DNA of 64,000 bases from contig NC_021921.1 of assembly GCF_000470655.1 (NCBI RefSeq), positions 2,655,566-2,719,565 on the forward strand, read 5' to 3'. Under the pieces are notes generated by a model. The model made no database searches. It was not told the DNA's origin and saw only the letters and a program-made list of their open reading frames with translations. Position numbers and translations under genes: made by a program. This DNA comes from Halorhabdus tiamatea SARL4B (GTDB taxonomy: Archaea > Halobacteriota > Halobacteria > Halobacteriales > Haloarculaceae). Below are positions 53,393 to 61,900 of this stretch, one piece after another. Position 1 is the stretch's first letter. Each line of letters opens with the position of its first letter.

Positions 53393-55642
53393 ATGGAGTT
53401 CGGGCTCGTCCTGACGTGGCTTGCGGTCTACCTCGTAGTGCTGTTTGTCGGATTTATCATCACGCGCGCGGTGCTGGCCGGACTGGCTGACGAGGGGGCC
53501 GGGATTGCCCTTCCGGCTGCACTGGCGATCGTCTGGGTGGTGACGTACCTTCTCGGCCACGTCTCGCTCCCAATCGGGCTGTGGGCTGGACTCGCGACGC
53601 TCGCGGCCGTGGCTGTCCTCGCCCGACGCAGGCGGACAGGTCGGATCGACCTCTCCCCTTTCCTGGAGACCGCGGCAGTGTTTACGGTGGCGTTCCTCCT
53701 TCTGGTCGCGATCCGGGCATTCGACCCCGCTGTCCACCCCGGCGGGGGCGAGAAGTTCCTCGATTTCGGCCTCCTTCGGTCGCTGTTGCGTGGGTCGACG
53801 CTGCCACCCGCGGACTTCTGGTTCGCCGGCGAACCCGTCCAGTACTACTACGGTGGCCACCTGCTCGCGTCGATGCTCGCCCGGCTGACGGGGACAGCCG
53901 GCCGATACGCGTACAACCTCGCCCTCGCCGGCTTCTACGCGATGGTGGTGACCGCAGCCTACGGACTGGCGAAGAACGTCGCTGTCGACCGCGAGCTTCC
54001 GGGACGGCTGGCCGGTGGGCTCGGGGCCTTTTTCGTCGGGGTTGCGAGCAACCTCGTGCCGGCCGGTCAGCTCGTCGTCCTCGCGCTTCCCGCCGGGCTC
54101 TCGGCACGGCTGGCTGAGACGGCCGGCTTCGACCTCGAGGGACTCGCGACCGGGCTCGCGAACTTCGATTACTGGACGGCGAGCCGGGTAATTCCGGGGA
54201 CGATCAACGAGTTCCCGGTGTTCGCCTGGCTCAACGGCGACATGCACGCTCACATGACGAGCACGCCGTTCCTGTTGCTCGCGGCGACGCTGCTGTATGG
54301 CTACTACCGGACGCCCGCCGACCAGCGAATGCGCCGACTGGGGTTGCTCTCCGCGCTCGGTCCCCTGGCGGCGATGCTCGCCGTCGTCAACACCTGGTCG
54401 TTCCCGTCGGTGGGCGGACTCACCGTCTTGACCGTGGCGCTCGCGCCCGCGAGCCCCCAATCGCTGCTTCCCGCTCACTTCTCCCAGCGGCTGGCCTCGA
54501 AGGACTGGTGGCGACGCGAGACGGTCCGACACTTCCTTGCAGTTGCGGCCGGGACCGCCGTACTCGCAATCGGGTTCGCCCTCTCAGTTCCCTTCTGGCT
54601 TGCCGCGGCCAGTGGCGGCCAGGGGATCGGCCTGTTCCCGCCCCGGAGCGGTCTCGGACCGCTGTTGCTCGTCCACGGTGCGTTCCTGGTGGCGTTCGGA
54701 CTCTACTTCGCACGTTACACTATGCCACACCTGAACCGCCCGTGGGAGATCGTGGGGCTGGTTGTGGCGCTGTTGGTCGTGACTCTGCTGGCCGACGCCC
54801 CGGCCGTCGCGCTCTTCGGGACGCTGATTCTCGGCGGGTGGGCCCTTCGGCGGATCGATGCCCACGCGGACGGCCCGACGCCTGGCTTCGAGACAATTTT
54901 GATCGTGGCCGGGGCGGGCCTGGCACTGCTCGTCGAGTTCGTCTTCGTTCGCGAGCACGCCGGGCCAGGCCGGATGAACACCGTCTTCAAGGTCTACGCC
55001 CAGGTCTGGATTCTCTGGAGTGCGGCGATCGGTGTCGTCCTCGCCGGGCTCGTCGCTGACCGGCGACCCTCGATCGGCCTCAGACGTGTGGGCTGGCGAC
55101 GCGGGTTCGCCGTCCTGACGGCCGCACTCGTTCTCGTCACCGGCATCTACGGCGGACTGGCGCTGTCACAGCACTTCGCCAATGGACCAACGGGGACCGC
55201 CACGGGGGAGCCGACGCTCGACGCCCTGGCGTTCGTCGAGGCGGACCATCCCGGAGAAGCGCCGGCGATCCGCTGGCTCGACGATCTCGAGGGCCAGCCC
55301 ACCATTGTCTCTCGCCCCGGAACCGATATCTACCGGTGGGTCAACGGGCCGTCGAGTCTGACTGGTATCCCGACAGTCGCTGGCTGGGTCCACGAGACCG
55401 GGTATCGGGAGCCCGCCGCCTACTGGAAGCGCGTCGACGACGTCGAGCAAATTTTCACGGGCGAGCCGGCGGTCCAGCGCGGCCTGCTGGCCGCTTACGG
55501 CGTCGAGTATATTTACGTCGGGCCACTCGAACGGGGGGCCTACGACGAGATCACGGTAGATCGAATCGACGCCGTGACGGTCGCAGAATCCTGGAACGAG
55601 GTGACGATATATCGCGTCGATCAGAACGCACTCCCGTCCTGA
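53393..55642 (+). CDS. DUF2298 membrane protein (putative lipid-sugar glycosyltransferase)
   Basis: 749-residue protein with about 16-18 hydrophobic segments, of the DUF2298 family (also called YYY membrane proteins). Conserved stretches: GGGEKFLDFGLLRSLLRGST, FWFAGEPVQYYYGGHLLASM, NTWSFPSVGGLTVL, REHAGPGRMNTVFKVYAQVW, then a soluble C-terminus with SRPGTDIYRW and VEYIYVGPLE. The fold is thought to be GT-C-like and may transfer sugars from lipid carriers. ATG at 53393, GTG one codon earlier. Divergent from the GT2-GtrA pair. Confidence 0.9.
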   Translation: MEFGLVLTWLAVYLVVLFVGFIITRAVLAGLADEGAGIALPAALAIVWVVTYLLGHVSLPIGLWAGLATLAAVAVLARRRRTGRIDLSPFLETAAVFTVAFLLLVAIRAFDPAVHPGGGEKFLDFGLLRSLLRGSTLPPADFWFAGEPVQYYYGGHLLASMLARLTGTAGRYAYNLALAGFYAMVVTAAYGLAKNVAVDRELPGRLAGGLGAFFVGVASNLVPAGQLVVLALPAGLSARLAETAGFDLEGLATGLANFDYWTASRVIPGTINEFPVFAWLNGDMHAHMTSTPFLLLAATLLYGYYRTPADQRMRRLGLLSALGPLAAMLAVVNTWSFPSVGGLTVLTVALAPASPQSLLPAHFSQRLASKDWWRRETVRHFLAVAAGTAVLAIGFALSVPFWLAAASGGQGIGLFPPRSGLGPLLLVHGAFLVAFGLYFARYTMPHLNRPWEIVGLVVALLVVTLLADAPAVALFGTLILGGWALRRIDAHADGPTPGFETILIVAGAGLALLVEFVFVREHAGPGRMNTVFKVYAQVWILWSAAIGVVLAGLVADRRPSIGLRRVGWRRGFAVLTAALVLVTGIYGGLALSQHFANGPTGTATGEPTLDALAFVEADHPGEAPAIRWLDDLEGQPTIVSRPGTDIYRWVNGPSSLTGIPTVAGWVHETGYREPAAYWKRVDDVEQIFTGEPAVQRGLLAAYGVEYIYVGPLERGAYDEITVDRIDAVTVAESWNEVTIYRVDQNALPS

Positions 55643-55650
55643 CTGATCGC

Positions 55651-55902
55651 TCAGGCGGCCTCGACGACCGTGATCGTCTCGGCGTCCGCTGAAAGCGTCT
55701 CCATGTGCATCGGGATGTAGTTCCGGCGTTCGAAGTCCTCGCGTTCGTCCTCGCTGCCGACGGTACACCACAGCTGGGGCCGGTCGGGGCCGTGCCAGTC
55801 GCCCTGGCGGTTGATCCCGAAGCAGACGTACTCCTCGCCCTCGTACTCGATGACGGCGTCCTTGCGGATGCCGGGGTCGCCGTGGATGATGAGTCGCTTC
55901 AT
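55651..55902 (-). CDS. HAH_0734-family small protein
   Basis: 83 residues, MKRLIIHGDPGIRKDAVIEY, then EEYVCFGINRQGDWHGPDR, LWCTVGSEDERED and IPMHMETLSAD. I know this as a conserved haloarchaeal family named HAH_0734; no function. I chose the ATG at 55902, since a TATA-like CTTAAT at about 55926 would place transcription start just ahead of it. An ATG at 55920 (MVEVDGMKRL) would leave too little leader. It is convergent with the DUF2298 gene. Confidence 0.8.
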   Translation of the reverse strand: MKRLIIHGDPGIRKDAVIEYEGEEYVCFGINRQGDWHGPDRPQLWCTVGSEDEREDFERRNYIPMHMETLSADAETITVVEAA

Positions 55903-56023
55903 GCCGTCGACTTCGACCATTCCGGCATTAAGCGCTTCGGAGCATGCAGTCCGCACCTGGAGACCAACGACGCCACGTGTCTGCTTCACACTCACGTCCG
56001 GCGCTCGCGTGGAACCAAACGGG

Positions 56024-56029
56024 TTTTAA
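56024..56029 (+). promoter_or_regulatory. TATA box of the ribosomal-protein operon
   Basis: TTTTAA in GGGTTTTAAGCC, 42 bp before the rpl44e start. It fits an archaeal TATA element, with transcription beginning near 56052 and a short leader. It is the only AT-rich patch in this gap. Confidence 0.6.
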
Positions 56030-56065
56030 GCCGGGCTGTCTAACTCTCCGGCAAGGTAGATATCC

Positions 56066-56347
56066 ATGCAGATGCCACGCCGGTTTAACACCTACTGTCC
56101 GCATTGCAACGAGCACCACGAGCACGAGGTCGAGCGGGTCCGACAGGGACGGACGACCGGGATGACGAAGGTCAACGGTCGCCAGCGCGAGCGCCAGTCC
56201 GGGATCGGGAACGACGGCAAGTTCTCGAAGGTCCCCGGTGGCGACAAGCCGACGAAGAAGACCAACCTCACGTACCGTTGCTCGGAGTGTGGGAACGCCC
56301 ACCTTCGCGAGGGATGGCGCGCCGGCCGCATCGAGTTCCAGGAGTAA
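56066..56347 (+). CDS. rpl44e: 50S ribosomal protein L44e
   Basis: 93 residues. It starts [20 protein letters not shown] with the first zinc pair CPHC and later has [10 protein letters not shown] with CSEC. Lys/Arg-rich middle, [13 protein letters not shown]. First gene of the operon rpl44e-rps27e-eif2a-nop10-PAC2. All features of the archaeal/eukaryotic L44e (L42A) family are present. ATG at 56066. Confidence 0.97.
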   Translation: MQMPRRFNTYCPHCNEHHEHEVERVRQGRTTGMTKVNGRQRERQSGIGNDGKFSKVPGGDKPTKKTNLTYRCSECGNAHLREGWRAGRIEFQE

Positions 56348-56349
56348 CG

Positions 56350-56523
56350 ATGCCGGGGAACTTCTACAGCGTCCGATGCCCGGACTGTGAGAACGAACAG
56401 GTCGTCTTCGGCAAGGCAGCGAGTGAAGTCGTCTGTGCCGTCTGTGGGAACACGCTCGTCCGACCGACCGGTGGAAAAGCCACCATCGAAGGCGACGTAC
56501 TCGAGACGGTCGAACAACGATGA
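56350..56523 (+). CDS. rps27e: 30S ribosomal protein S27e
   Basis: 57 residues with the zinc ribbon RCPDCENEQ and VCAVCGNTL (four Cys). C-terminal [13 protein letters not shown] is typical. Starts two bases after the rpl44e stop and overlaps the aIF2 alpha start (ATGA), so translation is coupled. Full archaeal length. Confidence 0.97.
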   Translation: MPGNFYSVRCPDCENEQVVFGKAASEVVCAVCGNTLVRPTGGKATIEGDVLETVEQR

Positions 56524-57320
56524 AGTTCAGCGGCTGGCCCGAACCCGGCGAACTCGTCGTCGGACGTGTCGACGAGATCGAGGACTTCGGCGTCTTCGTC
56601 GACCTCTTAGAGTACGAGGACAAGCGCGGGCTGGCCCACATCAGCGAGGTCGCCTCGGGCTGGATCAAGAACGTCCGCGACCACGTCAACGAGGGCCAGA
56701 CCGTCGTCGCGAAGGTGCTCGACGTCGACGAGGACGCCCAGCAGATCGACCTCTCGATCAAGGACGTCAACGACCACCAGCGCAAGGACACCATCCAGGA
56801 GTGGAAAAACGAGCAGAAGGCCGACAACTGGATGACCATCGCCTTCGGCGAGGACCTCGAAGCCGACCGGTATGCCGCCATCGCCGAGGAACTCATCGCC
56901 GGGTTCGGCTCGATGTACGACGGCTTCGAGCAGGCAGCTATCCACGGGACGGACGCACTCGAGGAGACTGACCTCGCTGACGACGAGATCGACGCGATTG
57001 TCGAGGCGGCACGCGAGAACGTCTCGGTCCCGTACGTCAACGTCACGGGCTACGTCGACCTTCGTTGCCCCGAGAGCGACGGCGTCGACGCGATCAAGGA
57101 GGCGATGCAGGCCGCCGAGGGGAACGGCGAACTTCCGGAGGAGATCGAACTCGCGGTCACCTACGTCGGGGCACCCGAGTACCGGATCGAGGTGCAGGCC
57201 CCTGACTACAAGACCGCCGAGTCTCAACTCGAAGCGAGCGCAGACCGCGCCGCGACGGCGATCGAGTCTTGCGGTGGCTCCGCCGAATTCCACCGCGAGC
57301 GCACCACCGACGAGGAATGA
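56520..57320 (+). CDS. eif2a: Translation initiation factor aIF2 subunit alpha
   Basis: 266 residues of archaeal aIF2 alpha, which binds aIF2 gamma and Met-tRNAi. N-terminal S1 domain: [20 protein letters not shown] and [16 protein letters not shown], followed by the helical domain and an alpha/beta C-terminal domain ([18 protein letters not shown]). Overlaps S27e by 4 bp and nop10 by ATGA. Eukaryotic phospho-serine 51 is not expected and I see no corresponding site. All domains are present. Confidence 0.97.
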   Translation: MKFSGWPEPGELVVGRVDEIEDFGVFVDLLEYEDKRGLAHISEVASGWIKNVRDHVNEGQTVVAKVLDVDEDAQQIDLSIKDVNDHQRKDTIQEWKNEQKADNWMTIAFGEDLEADRYAAIAEELIAGFGSMYDGFEQAAIHGTDALEETDLADDEIDAIVEAARENVSVPYVNVTGYVDLRCPESDGVDAIKEAMQAAEGNGELPEEIELAVTYVGAPEYRIEVQAPDYKTAESQLEASADRAATAIESCGGSAEFHRERTTDEE

Positions 57321-57499
57321 AGGCAGACATCCGGGTGTGTTCGGCGTGGCGCGACCGCCACGACCGTCCGGTGTACACGCTCGGTGAGGTCTGCCCCGAG
57401 TGTGGCGCGGCGACCGAAAACGCCGTTCCGGCTCCCTTTTCGCCCGAAGATCACTACGGCGAGTATCGACGCGCTCTTAAACGACGACGCCGGCAGTAG
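57317..57499 (+). CDS. nop10: H/ACA RNP protein Nop10
   Basis: 60 residues, zinc-binding Nop10 of the archaeal pseudouridylation complex (with Cbf5, Gar1, L7Ae). It keeps the family YTL and [32 protein letters not shown] region; the first Cys pair is replaced around VCSAW. Start overlaps eif2a (ATGA), the standard archaeal arrangement. Basic tail KRRRRQ. Confidence 0.95.
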   Translation: MKADIRVCSAWRDRHDRPVYTLGEVCPECGAATENAVPAPFSPEDHYGEYRRALKRRRRQ

Positions 57500-57504
57500 G
57501 CGGT

Positions 57505-58257
57505 ATGGACGACTACGAGGTCGAGGTTCTCGACGATGTCGAACTCGACGAACCGGTGCTGGTCGAGGGGTTGCCCGGCGTGGGTCACGTGGGAAAACTT
57601 GCGGCCGAACACTTACTCGAAGAACTCGAGAGCACGCCGGTCAGGCGCGTCTACTCGACGCACTTCCCGCCACAAGTCAGCGTCGAGGACGGCGTCGAAC
57701 TCGCGAGCGCGACGTTTCACGCCGTGACGCCCGAGGACGGCCAGGACATGCTCGTCCTCTCGGGCGACCATCAGGCCCAGGACAACACCGGCCACTACGG
57801 CCTGGTCGATACGTTCCTCGACGTCGCCGAAGACTTCGACGTCGAGCGGCTCGTCGCGCTGGGCGGCGTCCCGACGGGCGAACTCATCGAGGAGTACGAC
57901 GTCATCGGCGCGGTCACGACCGAGGACCTGGAGACAGAGCTCTCGGAAGCCGGCGTCGACTTCCGGGAGAACGAACCCGCCGGCGGGATCGTCGGCGTCT
58001 CTGGGCTCCTGCTCGGGATGGGCCAGCGCCGGGAGTGGCCGGCCGCCTGTCTGATGGGCGAGACCTCCGGGTATCTCGTCGATCCCAAGAGCGCCCAGGC
58101 GGTCCTCGAGATCCTCCAGGACGTCCTCGGGTTCGAGGTCGATTATGCCTCTCTCGAAGAGCGCGCCGACGAGATGGAGGAGGTCGTCCGGAAGATCCAG
58201 GAGATGGAACAGGGTGCGCCCAGCACGCCCGACGAGGACCTCCGGTATATCGGCTGA
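57505..58257 (+). CDS. PAC2-family proteasome assembly chaperone-like protein
   Basis: 250 residues of the archaeal PAC2/PbaB family. Conserved: VLVEGLPGVGHVGKLAAEHLLEEL (signature), VYSTHFPPQVSVEDG, DMLVLSGDHQAQDN, and NEPAGGIVGVSGLLLGMG. In Pyrococcus related proteins help proteasome assembly or chaperoning. It ends the rpl44e operon, as is common in archaea. ATG at 57505. Confidence 0.92.
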   Translation: MDDYEVEVLDDVELDEPVLVEGLPGVGHVGKLAAEHLLEELESTPVRRVYSTHFPPQVSVEDGVELASATFHAVTPEDGQDMLVLSGDHQAQDNTGHYGLVDTFLDVAEDFDVERLVALGGVPTGELIEEYDVIGAVTTEDLETELSEAGVDFRENEPAGGIVGVSGLLLGMGQRREWPAACLMGETSGYLVDPKSAQAVLEILQDVLGFEVDYASLEERADEMEEVVRKIQEMEQGAPSTPDEDLRYIG

Positions 58258-58272
58258 GGGCGGCTTTCGACC

Positions 58273-59448
58273 CTAGATCCCGCGGCTCATCAACTGACTC
58301 CGCAGGATGTCACTCTCGGCAGCGGCGGCGAGCGGATCGACGACCAGGACGGACACGTCCGATCCGAGCGCTCCTTGCTCGGCCAGCGTCGTTGCCCCTG
58401 CTAATGCGACACCGCCAGTCGCACTGACTTCGACGCCGGTCGTGGCGTTGGCGTCGACGGCGGCCGCGAGCGCGTCGTCGTCCGGCACGGCGACGGCATC
58501 GCCGTCGCTGGCCGCAAGCGCGTCGAGCGCGAGCGATCCGACGGCGGGGTCGGGAATTTCGAGGGGGCCGATCACGCTGTCGGGCGTGTCCCAGGGCTCG
58601 ATCTCCCCCTCGGCTTCGTGGGCAGTGACGATCGGCGCACATCCCTTCGGCTGTGCCGCGTACAGTTCGGGCAGTGAGTCGAGTCGCTCCATCTCCTTGA
58701 GGGCTGACAGGCCGGCGAAGAAACCGGCGAGTCGCGTCCCATGGCCGACGGGCACGACGACGGCGTCGGGCGAGTTCGGCTGCTTGCCGAACAGATCCCA
58801 CGCGAGCGTCGCTGCGCCGAGTTGTCGAAACGGAGAGTCCGGACCGATCTGGAATCCCTCGGTGTCGGCACTGTCGTAGGCGGCCGCTGCGTCGGCGTAC
58901 CGCCCCTCGACGACCGAAAGATCCCCGCCGTGGACGTTCGTCATCGCCTTCTCGAGGAACGCCGTCCGAGAGGGGACGTACGCAAGCGATTCGAGGCCGG
59001 CACGACCGGCGTAGGCGGCGGCCGACCGTGCAGCGTTGCCCGTCGAGGGCAGGACGACGCGCTCGGCGTCACGCTCGGCGGCGACCGAGACAGCAACTGC
59101 AAGTTCTCGATCCACGGCGCTGCCGGTCGGGTTGCGTCCCTCGTCGGCGATCCGGACGCTCTCGACGCCGAGTTCGGAGGCCAGTGACGGTGCGTCGACG
59201 ACAGTTCGTCCGCCTGCACCGAGCGAGACGACCCGCGAATCCGAGTCGAATCCGATCGCCGGGGCGAAACGGTCGATTCCGGTTGCATCGTGCGTTCTTG
59301 CATCGAGGGCCTTTGCAAGCGCCCCGGGATCGAACGCGGGCGTGACTGGGTCGCCACAGTCGGGACAGGTCGTCTCGACGTCGTCCGGAGCGTGAGTTCT
59401 CCCGCACGTCGGGCAGTCGAAGCCGGCGAGCGCGCCGTCGGTGTGCAT
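58273..59448 (-). CDS. Threonine-synthase-like protein lacking the PLP lysine
   Basis: 391-residue fold-type II PLP protein with an N-terminal zinc ribbon (C12, C15, C28, C31) like archaeal threonine synthase. The catalytic block that should read PTGSFKDRE reads NPTGSAVDRE, so the Schiff-base Lys (position 112) is Val and the preceding Phe is Ala. The phosphate and cofactor loops persist (VLPSTGNAARS, VPVGHGTRL). It can hardly use PLP as normal, so it is probably a paralogue with a new or regulatory role. Convergent with the PAC2 gene. ATG at 59448. Confidence 0.87.
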   Translation of the reverse strand: MHTDGALAGFDCPTCGRTHAPDDVETTCPDCGDPVTPAFDPGALAKALDARTHDATGIDRFAPAIGFDSDSRVVSLGAGGRTVVDAPSLASELGVESVRIADEGRNPTGSAVDRELAVAVSVAAERDAERVVLPSTGNAARSAAAYAGRAGLESLAYVPSRTAFLEKAMTNVHGGDLSVVEGRYADAAAAYDSADTEGFQIGPDSPFRQLGAATLAWDLFGKQPNSPDAVVVPVGHGTRLAGFFAGLSALKEMERLDSLPELYAAQPKGCAPIVTAHEAEGEIEPWDTPDSVIGPLEIPDPAVGSLALDALAASDGDAVAVPDDDALAAAVDANATTGVEVSATGGVALAGATTLAEQGALGSDVSVLVVDPLAAAAESDILRSQLMSRGI

Positions 59449-59474
59449 GTCCGTTCGTCAGGCCGCCCCGCTAA

Positions 59475-59507
59475 AGTGTGGTCCGGTCACCAGTGTGGTC
59501 CGGTCAC
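59475..59507. repeat. Two 16-bp direct repeats upstream of an oxidoreductase
   Basis: AGTGTGGTCCGGTCAC at 59475-59490 and 59492-59507, one base apart, between the divergent threonine-synthase-like and oxidoreductase genes. A period of 17 bp is not a helical multiple, so this may be an operator or a replication slip. Similar 14 bp (GTCCGGTCACCAGT) occur at 41534. No inference is firm. Confidence 0.7.
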
Positions 59508-59579
59508 AGACGTGTGCCGACTGTCCCCAACCGCGGGGCTCGACCGGGGTTTTTGACGCTCCCGACCGTAGCCCGGGCC

Positions 59580-60869
59580 ATGACAGACGTCCTCGTCGCG
59601 GGCGGCGGCCTCGCCGGGCTGGTCGCCGCGCGTCACCTCGCCGAAGACGGGCTAGACGTAACGGTGTTCGAGCGCGAGTCGACCGTCGGCGGCCGCGTCC
59701 ACACGCACCGGGAAGACGGGTTTATCTACGACCAGGGGTTCCAGGTCGTCTTCGACAGCTATCCCGCGGTCGAGCGCGAACTCGACGTGGACGCGCTCGA
59801 CCTGCGCCGGTTCGCCCCCGGCGCGACGCTGGCACGACCGGGCGAGCGTAGCGTCATCGCCGATCCACTCCGGAACCCCCGGACCGCCACGCAGACGGTG
59901 TTCAACCGCGAGATCACCCTTGGCGATAAACTCCACATCCTGAGACTCCGCCGGGAACTCGCCGGCCGCGAGGAAGCCGATATTTTCGATCCGGCGGGGC
60001 CTGACCGCACGATCGAGGCCGCACTGGCCGATCGCGGGTTCTCGCGGGCCTTCGGTCAGCGCTTCGTCGCGCCGTTCTACGGCGGGATCACGCTCGATCG
60101 GTCGCTGTCGACGGACGCGCGGATATTCGAGTACACGTTCGCCAGACTCGCCGACGGGTCGGCGGCGGTCCCGGCCGACGGGATGGCGGCTATCCCGGAG
60201 CAACTGGCCCGTCGTGCCCGTGAGGCCGGCGCACGGATCGAGACGGGCGCGACTGTCGAGTCGATCGAGACTGCTGGGGCCGGCGAGGCAGCGACGACCG
60301 GCGAAGAGGTCTCGGTGACCGTCGACGGCGAGACGATCACCGCCGGGAGTGTCGTCGTCGCGACCGATCCCGAGACGGCCGCCGATCTCACGGGCGTCGA
60401 AACGCCGACCGAGTATCGGGGGTGTACTACCGTTTACGCGTCGTTGCCGTCCGGAACGCCACTGGATACGGGGAAACGCCTCCTGTTGAACGTCGAGGAC
60501 GATCGGCCCAACCACGTCGCGCCGATGTCAGCCGTCGCGCCCGAGTACGCACCGGATGGCCAGCAGTTGCTCGCCGCGACGTTCCTGGGTGTGCCCGCGG
60601 CCGACGACGAGACACTGTTCGAGGAGACGAAGGACACCCTCTCACGGTGGTATCCGGAGCGGTCGTTCGCAGACCTCGAACATCGGCAGACCGACCGAGT
60701 TCCGTTCGCCCAGATCGACCAGCCGCCGGGGTTCCAGTCGGGGCTACCCGATCCAGACGATCCGGACGGCCCTGTCGTCCTGGCCGGCGACTACACGCGC
60801 TGGAGTTCGATCCAGAGTGCGCTCGAAAGCGGTCGCATCGCCGCTGATCGGGTTACAGACGCGTCGTGA
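59580..60869 (+). CDS. FAD-dependent oxidoreductase, phytoene-desaturase/protoporphyrinogen-oxidase type
   Basis: 429-residue flavoprotein of the carotenoid/amine oxidase superfamily. It starts VLVAGGGLAGLVAARHLAED and VFERESTVGGRVHTHR; the C-terminus VVLAGDYTRWSSIQSALESGR binds FAD. Substrate is probably a hydrophobic polyene or steroid-like compound; an annotation as phytoene desaturase-like is usual but not proven. The start ATG at 59580; the frame is open to 59478, but upstream residues are unconserved. No carotenoid genes are nearby. Confidence 0.88.
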   Translation: MTDVLVAGGGLAGLVAARHLAEDGLDVTVFERESTVGGRVHTHREDGFIYDQGFQVVFDSYPAVERELDVDALDLRRFAPGATLARPGERSVIADPLRNPRTATQTVFNREITLGDKLHILRLRRELAGREEADIFDPAGPDRTIEAALADRGFSRAFGQRFVAPFYGGITLDRSLSTDARIFEYTFARLADGSAAVPADGMAAIPEQLARRAREAGARIETGATVESIETAGAGEAATTGEEVSVTVDGETITAGSVVVATDPETAADLTGVETPTEYRGCTTVYASLPSGTPLDTGKRLLLNVEDDRPNHVAPMSAVAPEYAPDGQQLLAATFLGVPAADDETLFEETKDTLSRWYPERSFADLEHRQTDRVPFAQIDQPPGFQSGLPDPDDPDGPVVLAGDYTRWSSIQSALESGRIAADRVTDAS

Positions 60870-60890
60870 CTCCCCTGACTCGTCGCCGAC

Positions 60891-61016
60891 TCAGTGACCG
60901 CCGGCCCGACCAGTCGGTTCTTCGGCGAGCGCTTTCGGGACGAGCCACCGGGTCAACGCGAGCAACACACTGAGGACGAACAGGCTCACCAGCAGTAGTA
61001 TGACGGCGGCTTCCAT
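60891..61016 (-). CDS. 41-residue single-span membrane protein
   Basis: MEAAVILLLVSLFVLSVLLA then a basic/aromatic LTRWLVPKAL and a short polar tail ending GGH. One strong transmembrane helix of about 20 residues. Start codon at 61016. The frame is short but lies free of other genes and has a protein-like profile. No family is recognised. Confidence 0.6.
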   Translation of the reverse strand: MEAAVILLLVSLFVLSVLLALTRWLVPKALAEEPTGRAGGH

Positions 61017-61094
61017 AGCGGGGAGTTCGTCGGCGGTGACCAAAACGCTGGTGGGTACCGAGAGGGACAGTGCGGAGCTGACGGCGTCCCGTCC

Positions 61095-61781
61095 TTACAG
61101 CATCTCCCTGAGCGATCCCAGCGGCGGGAACTCCAGGGTCTCGGCGGCCTTCTCGTCACGGACAATCGGTCGGAACGCGCTCGCGTTCTGGATTAGTGGC
61201 GAGTGAAAGTCGGCGGCACGCATCTGGTTGATCCGGACGCCGGCGACGAGGTCGTTGAACGACGGCAACACGACGACGTCGCTCCCGCGGTACGCGTCGA
61301 CGCCATGGAGGTAACACGGCCGCCTTTGACCCTCGATCTCGATGGCCGGGTGATCGTGGCCGATCAGGTATCGCTCGGCCGACGACGCTGGTGGGTCGTG
61401 GCCGTGGAGGACGACAGTCTCACCGTCGGCGAGGGCGTAGCTGTCGGGTGTCGCCCCGTCCCAGACAGCGTCGAGGAGCACGTCGTGGTTTCCGGGCGTG
61501 ATGATCAGGTCCGCGCCGTGGTCGGCGACGGACGCCCGGAGGTCCGCGAACGCACTCGCGACGCCTGGCGGAAGCGAATCGAACGAGTGCAACGCGTCGC
61601 CGGCGATCACGACCTCCGCGGGGTCGTGTGCGTCCAGCAGGGTCCCGATTCGATCACACATGGACGCGTCCGAGCCGAGCGACAGTTCGACGTTCGAGGA
61701 TCGCTCCCGGCCGAAGTGCAGATCTGCGACGACGAGCGTCTCGCCGACGATCACGGCCCGGTCCCGAAACGTCGGTTCCAT
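61095..61781 (-). CDS. Calcineurin-like phosphoesterase (COG1407), second copy
   Basis: 228 residues with the metallophosphoesterase motifs DLHFGRE, GDALHS, GNHD and GHDHP in order. It is the same COG1407 group as the RPA-operon protein at 3839-4612 but without that context. The tail, PSFNDLVAGVRINQ, is common to both. Substrate unknown; some relatives sit next to Lhr helicase genes, which is not the case here. ATG at 61781 (GTG one codon earlier). Confidence 0.88.
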   Translation of the reverse strand: MEPTFRDRAVIVGETLVVADLHFGRERSSNVELSLGSDASMCDRIGTLLDAHDPAEVVIAGDALHSFDSLPPGVASAFADLRASVADHGADLIITPGNHDVLLDAVWDGATPDSYALADGETVVLHGHDPPASSAERYLIGHDHPAIEIEGQRRPCYLHGVDAYRGSDVVVLPSFNDLVAGVRINQMRAADFHSPLIQNASAFRPIVRDEKAAETLEFPPLGSLREML

Positions 61782-61900
61782 CACTACGCCATCGACGACC
61801 CACGGGCGTAAGGGTGTCGTCGGGAGTCGATCGAGCCGAAAGGGACACGTCCCCGGGCTACAACTGGGGGTTTTTTACTCAGCGCCCCCAGGTTCCCGAC

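Noticed and set aside
57486..57500. GCCGGCAGTA near the nop10 stop as a third palindromic-element end
   Set aside because: Only 10 bp match one end; no partner end or inner hairpin is found within 100 bp.
61628..61900. Upstream extension of the winged-helix regulator frame
   Set aside because: It overlaps the phosphoesterase in antisense, and a TATA-like sequence lies inside it just ahead of the ATG at 61901.
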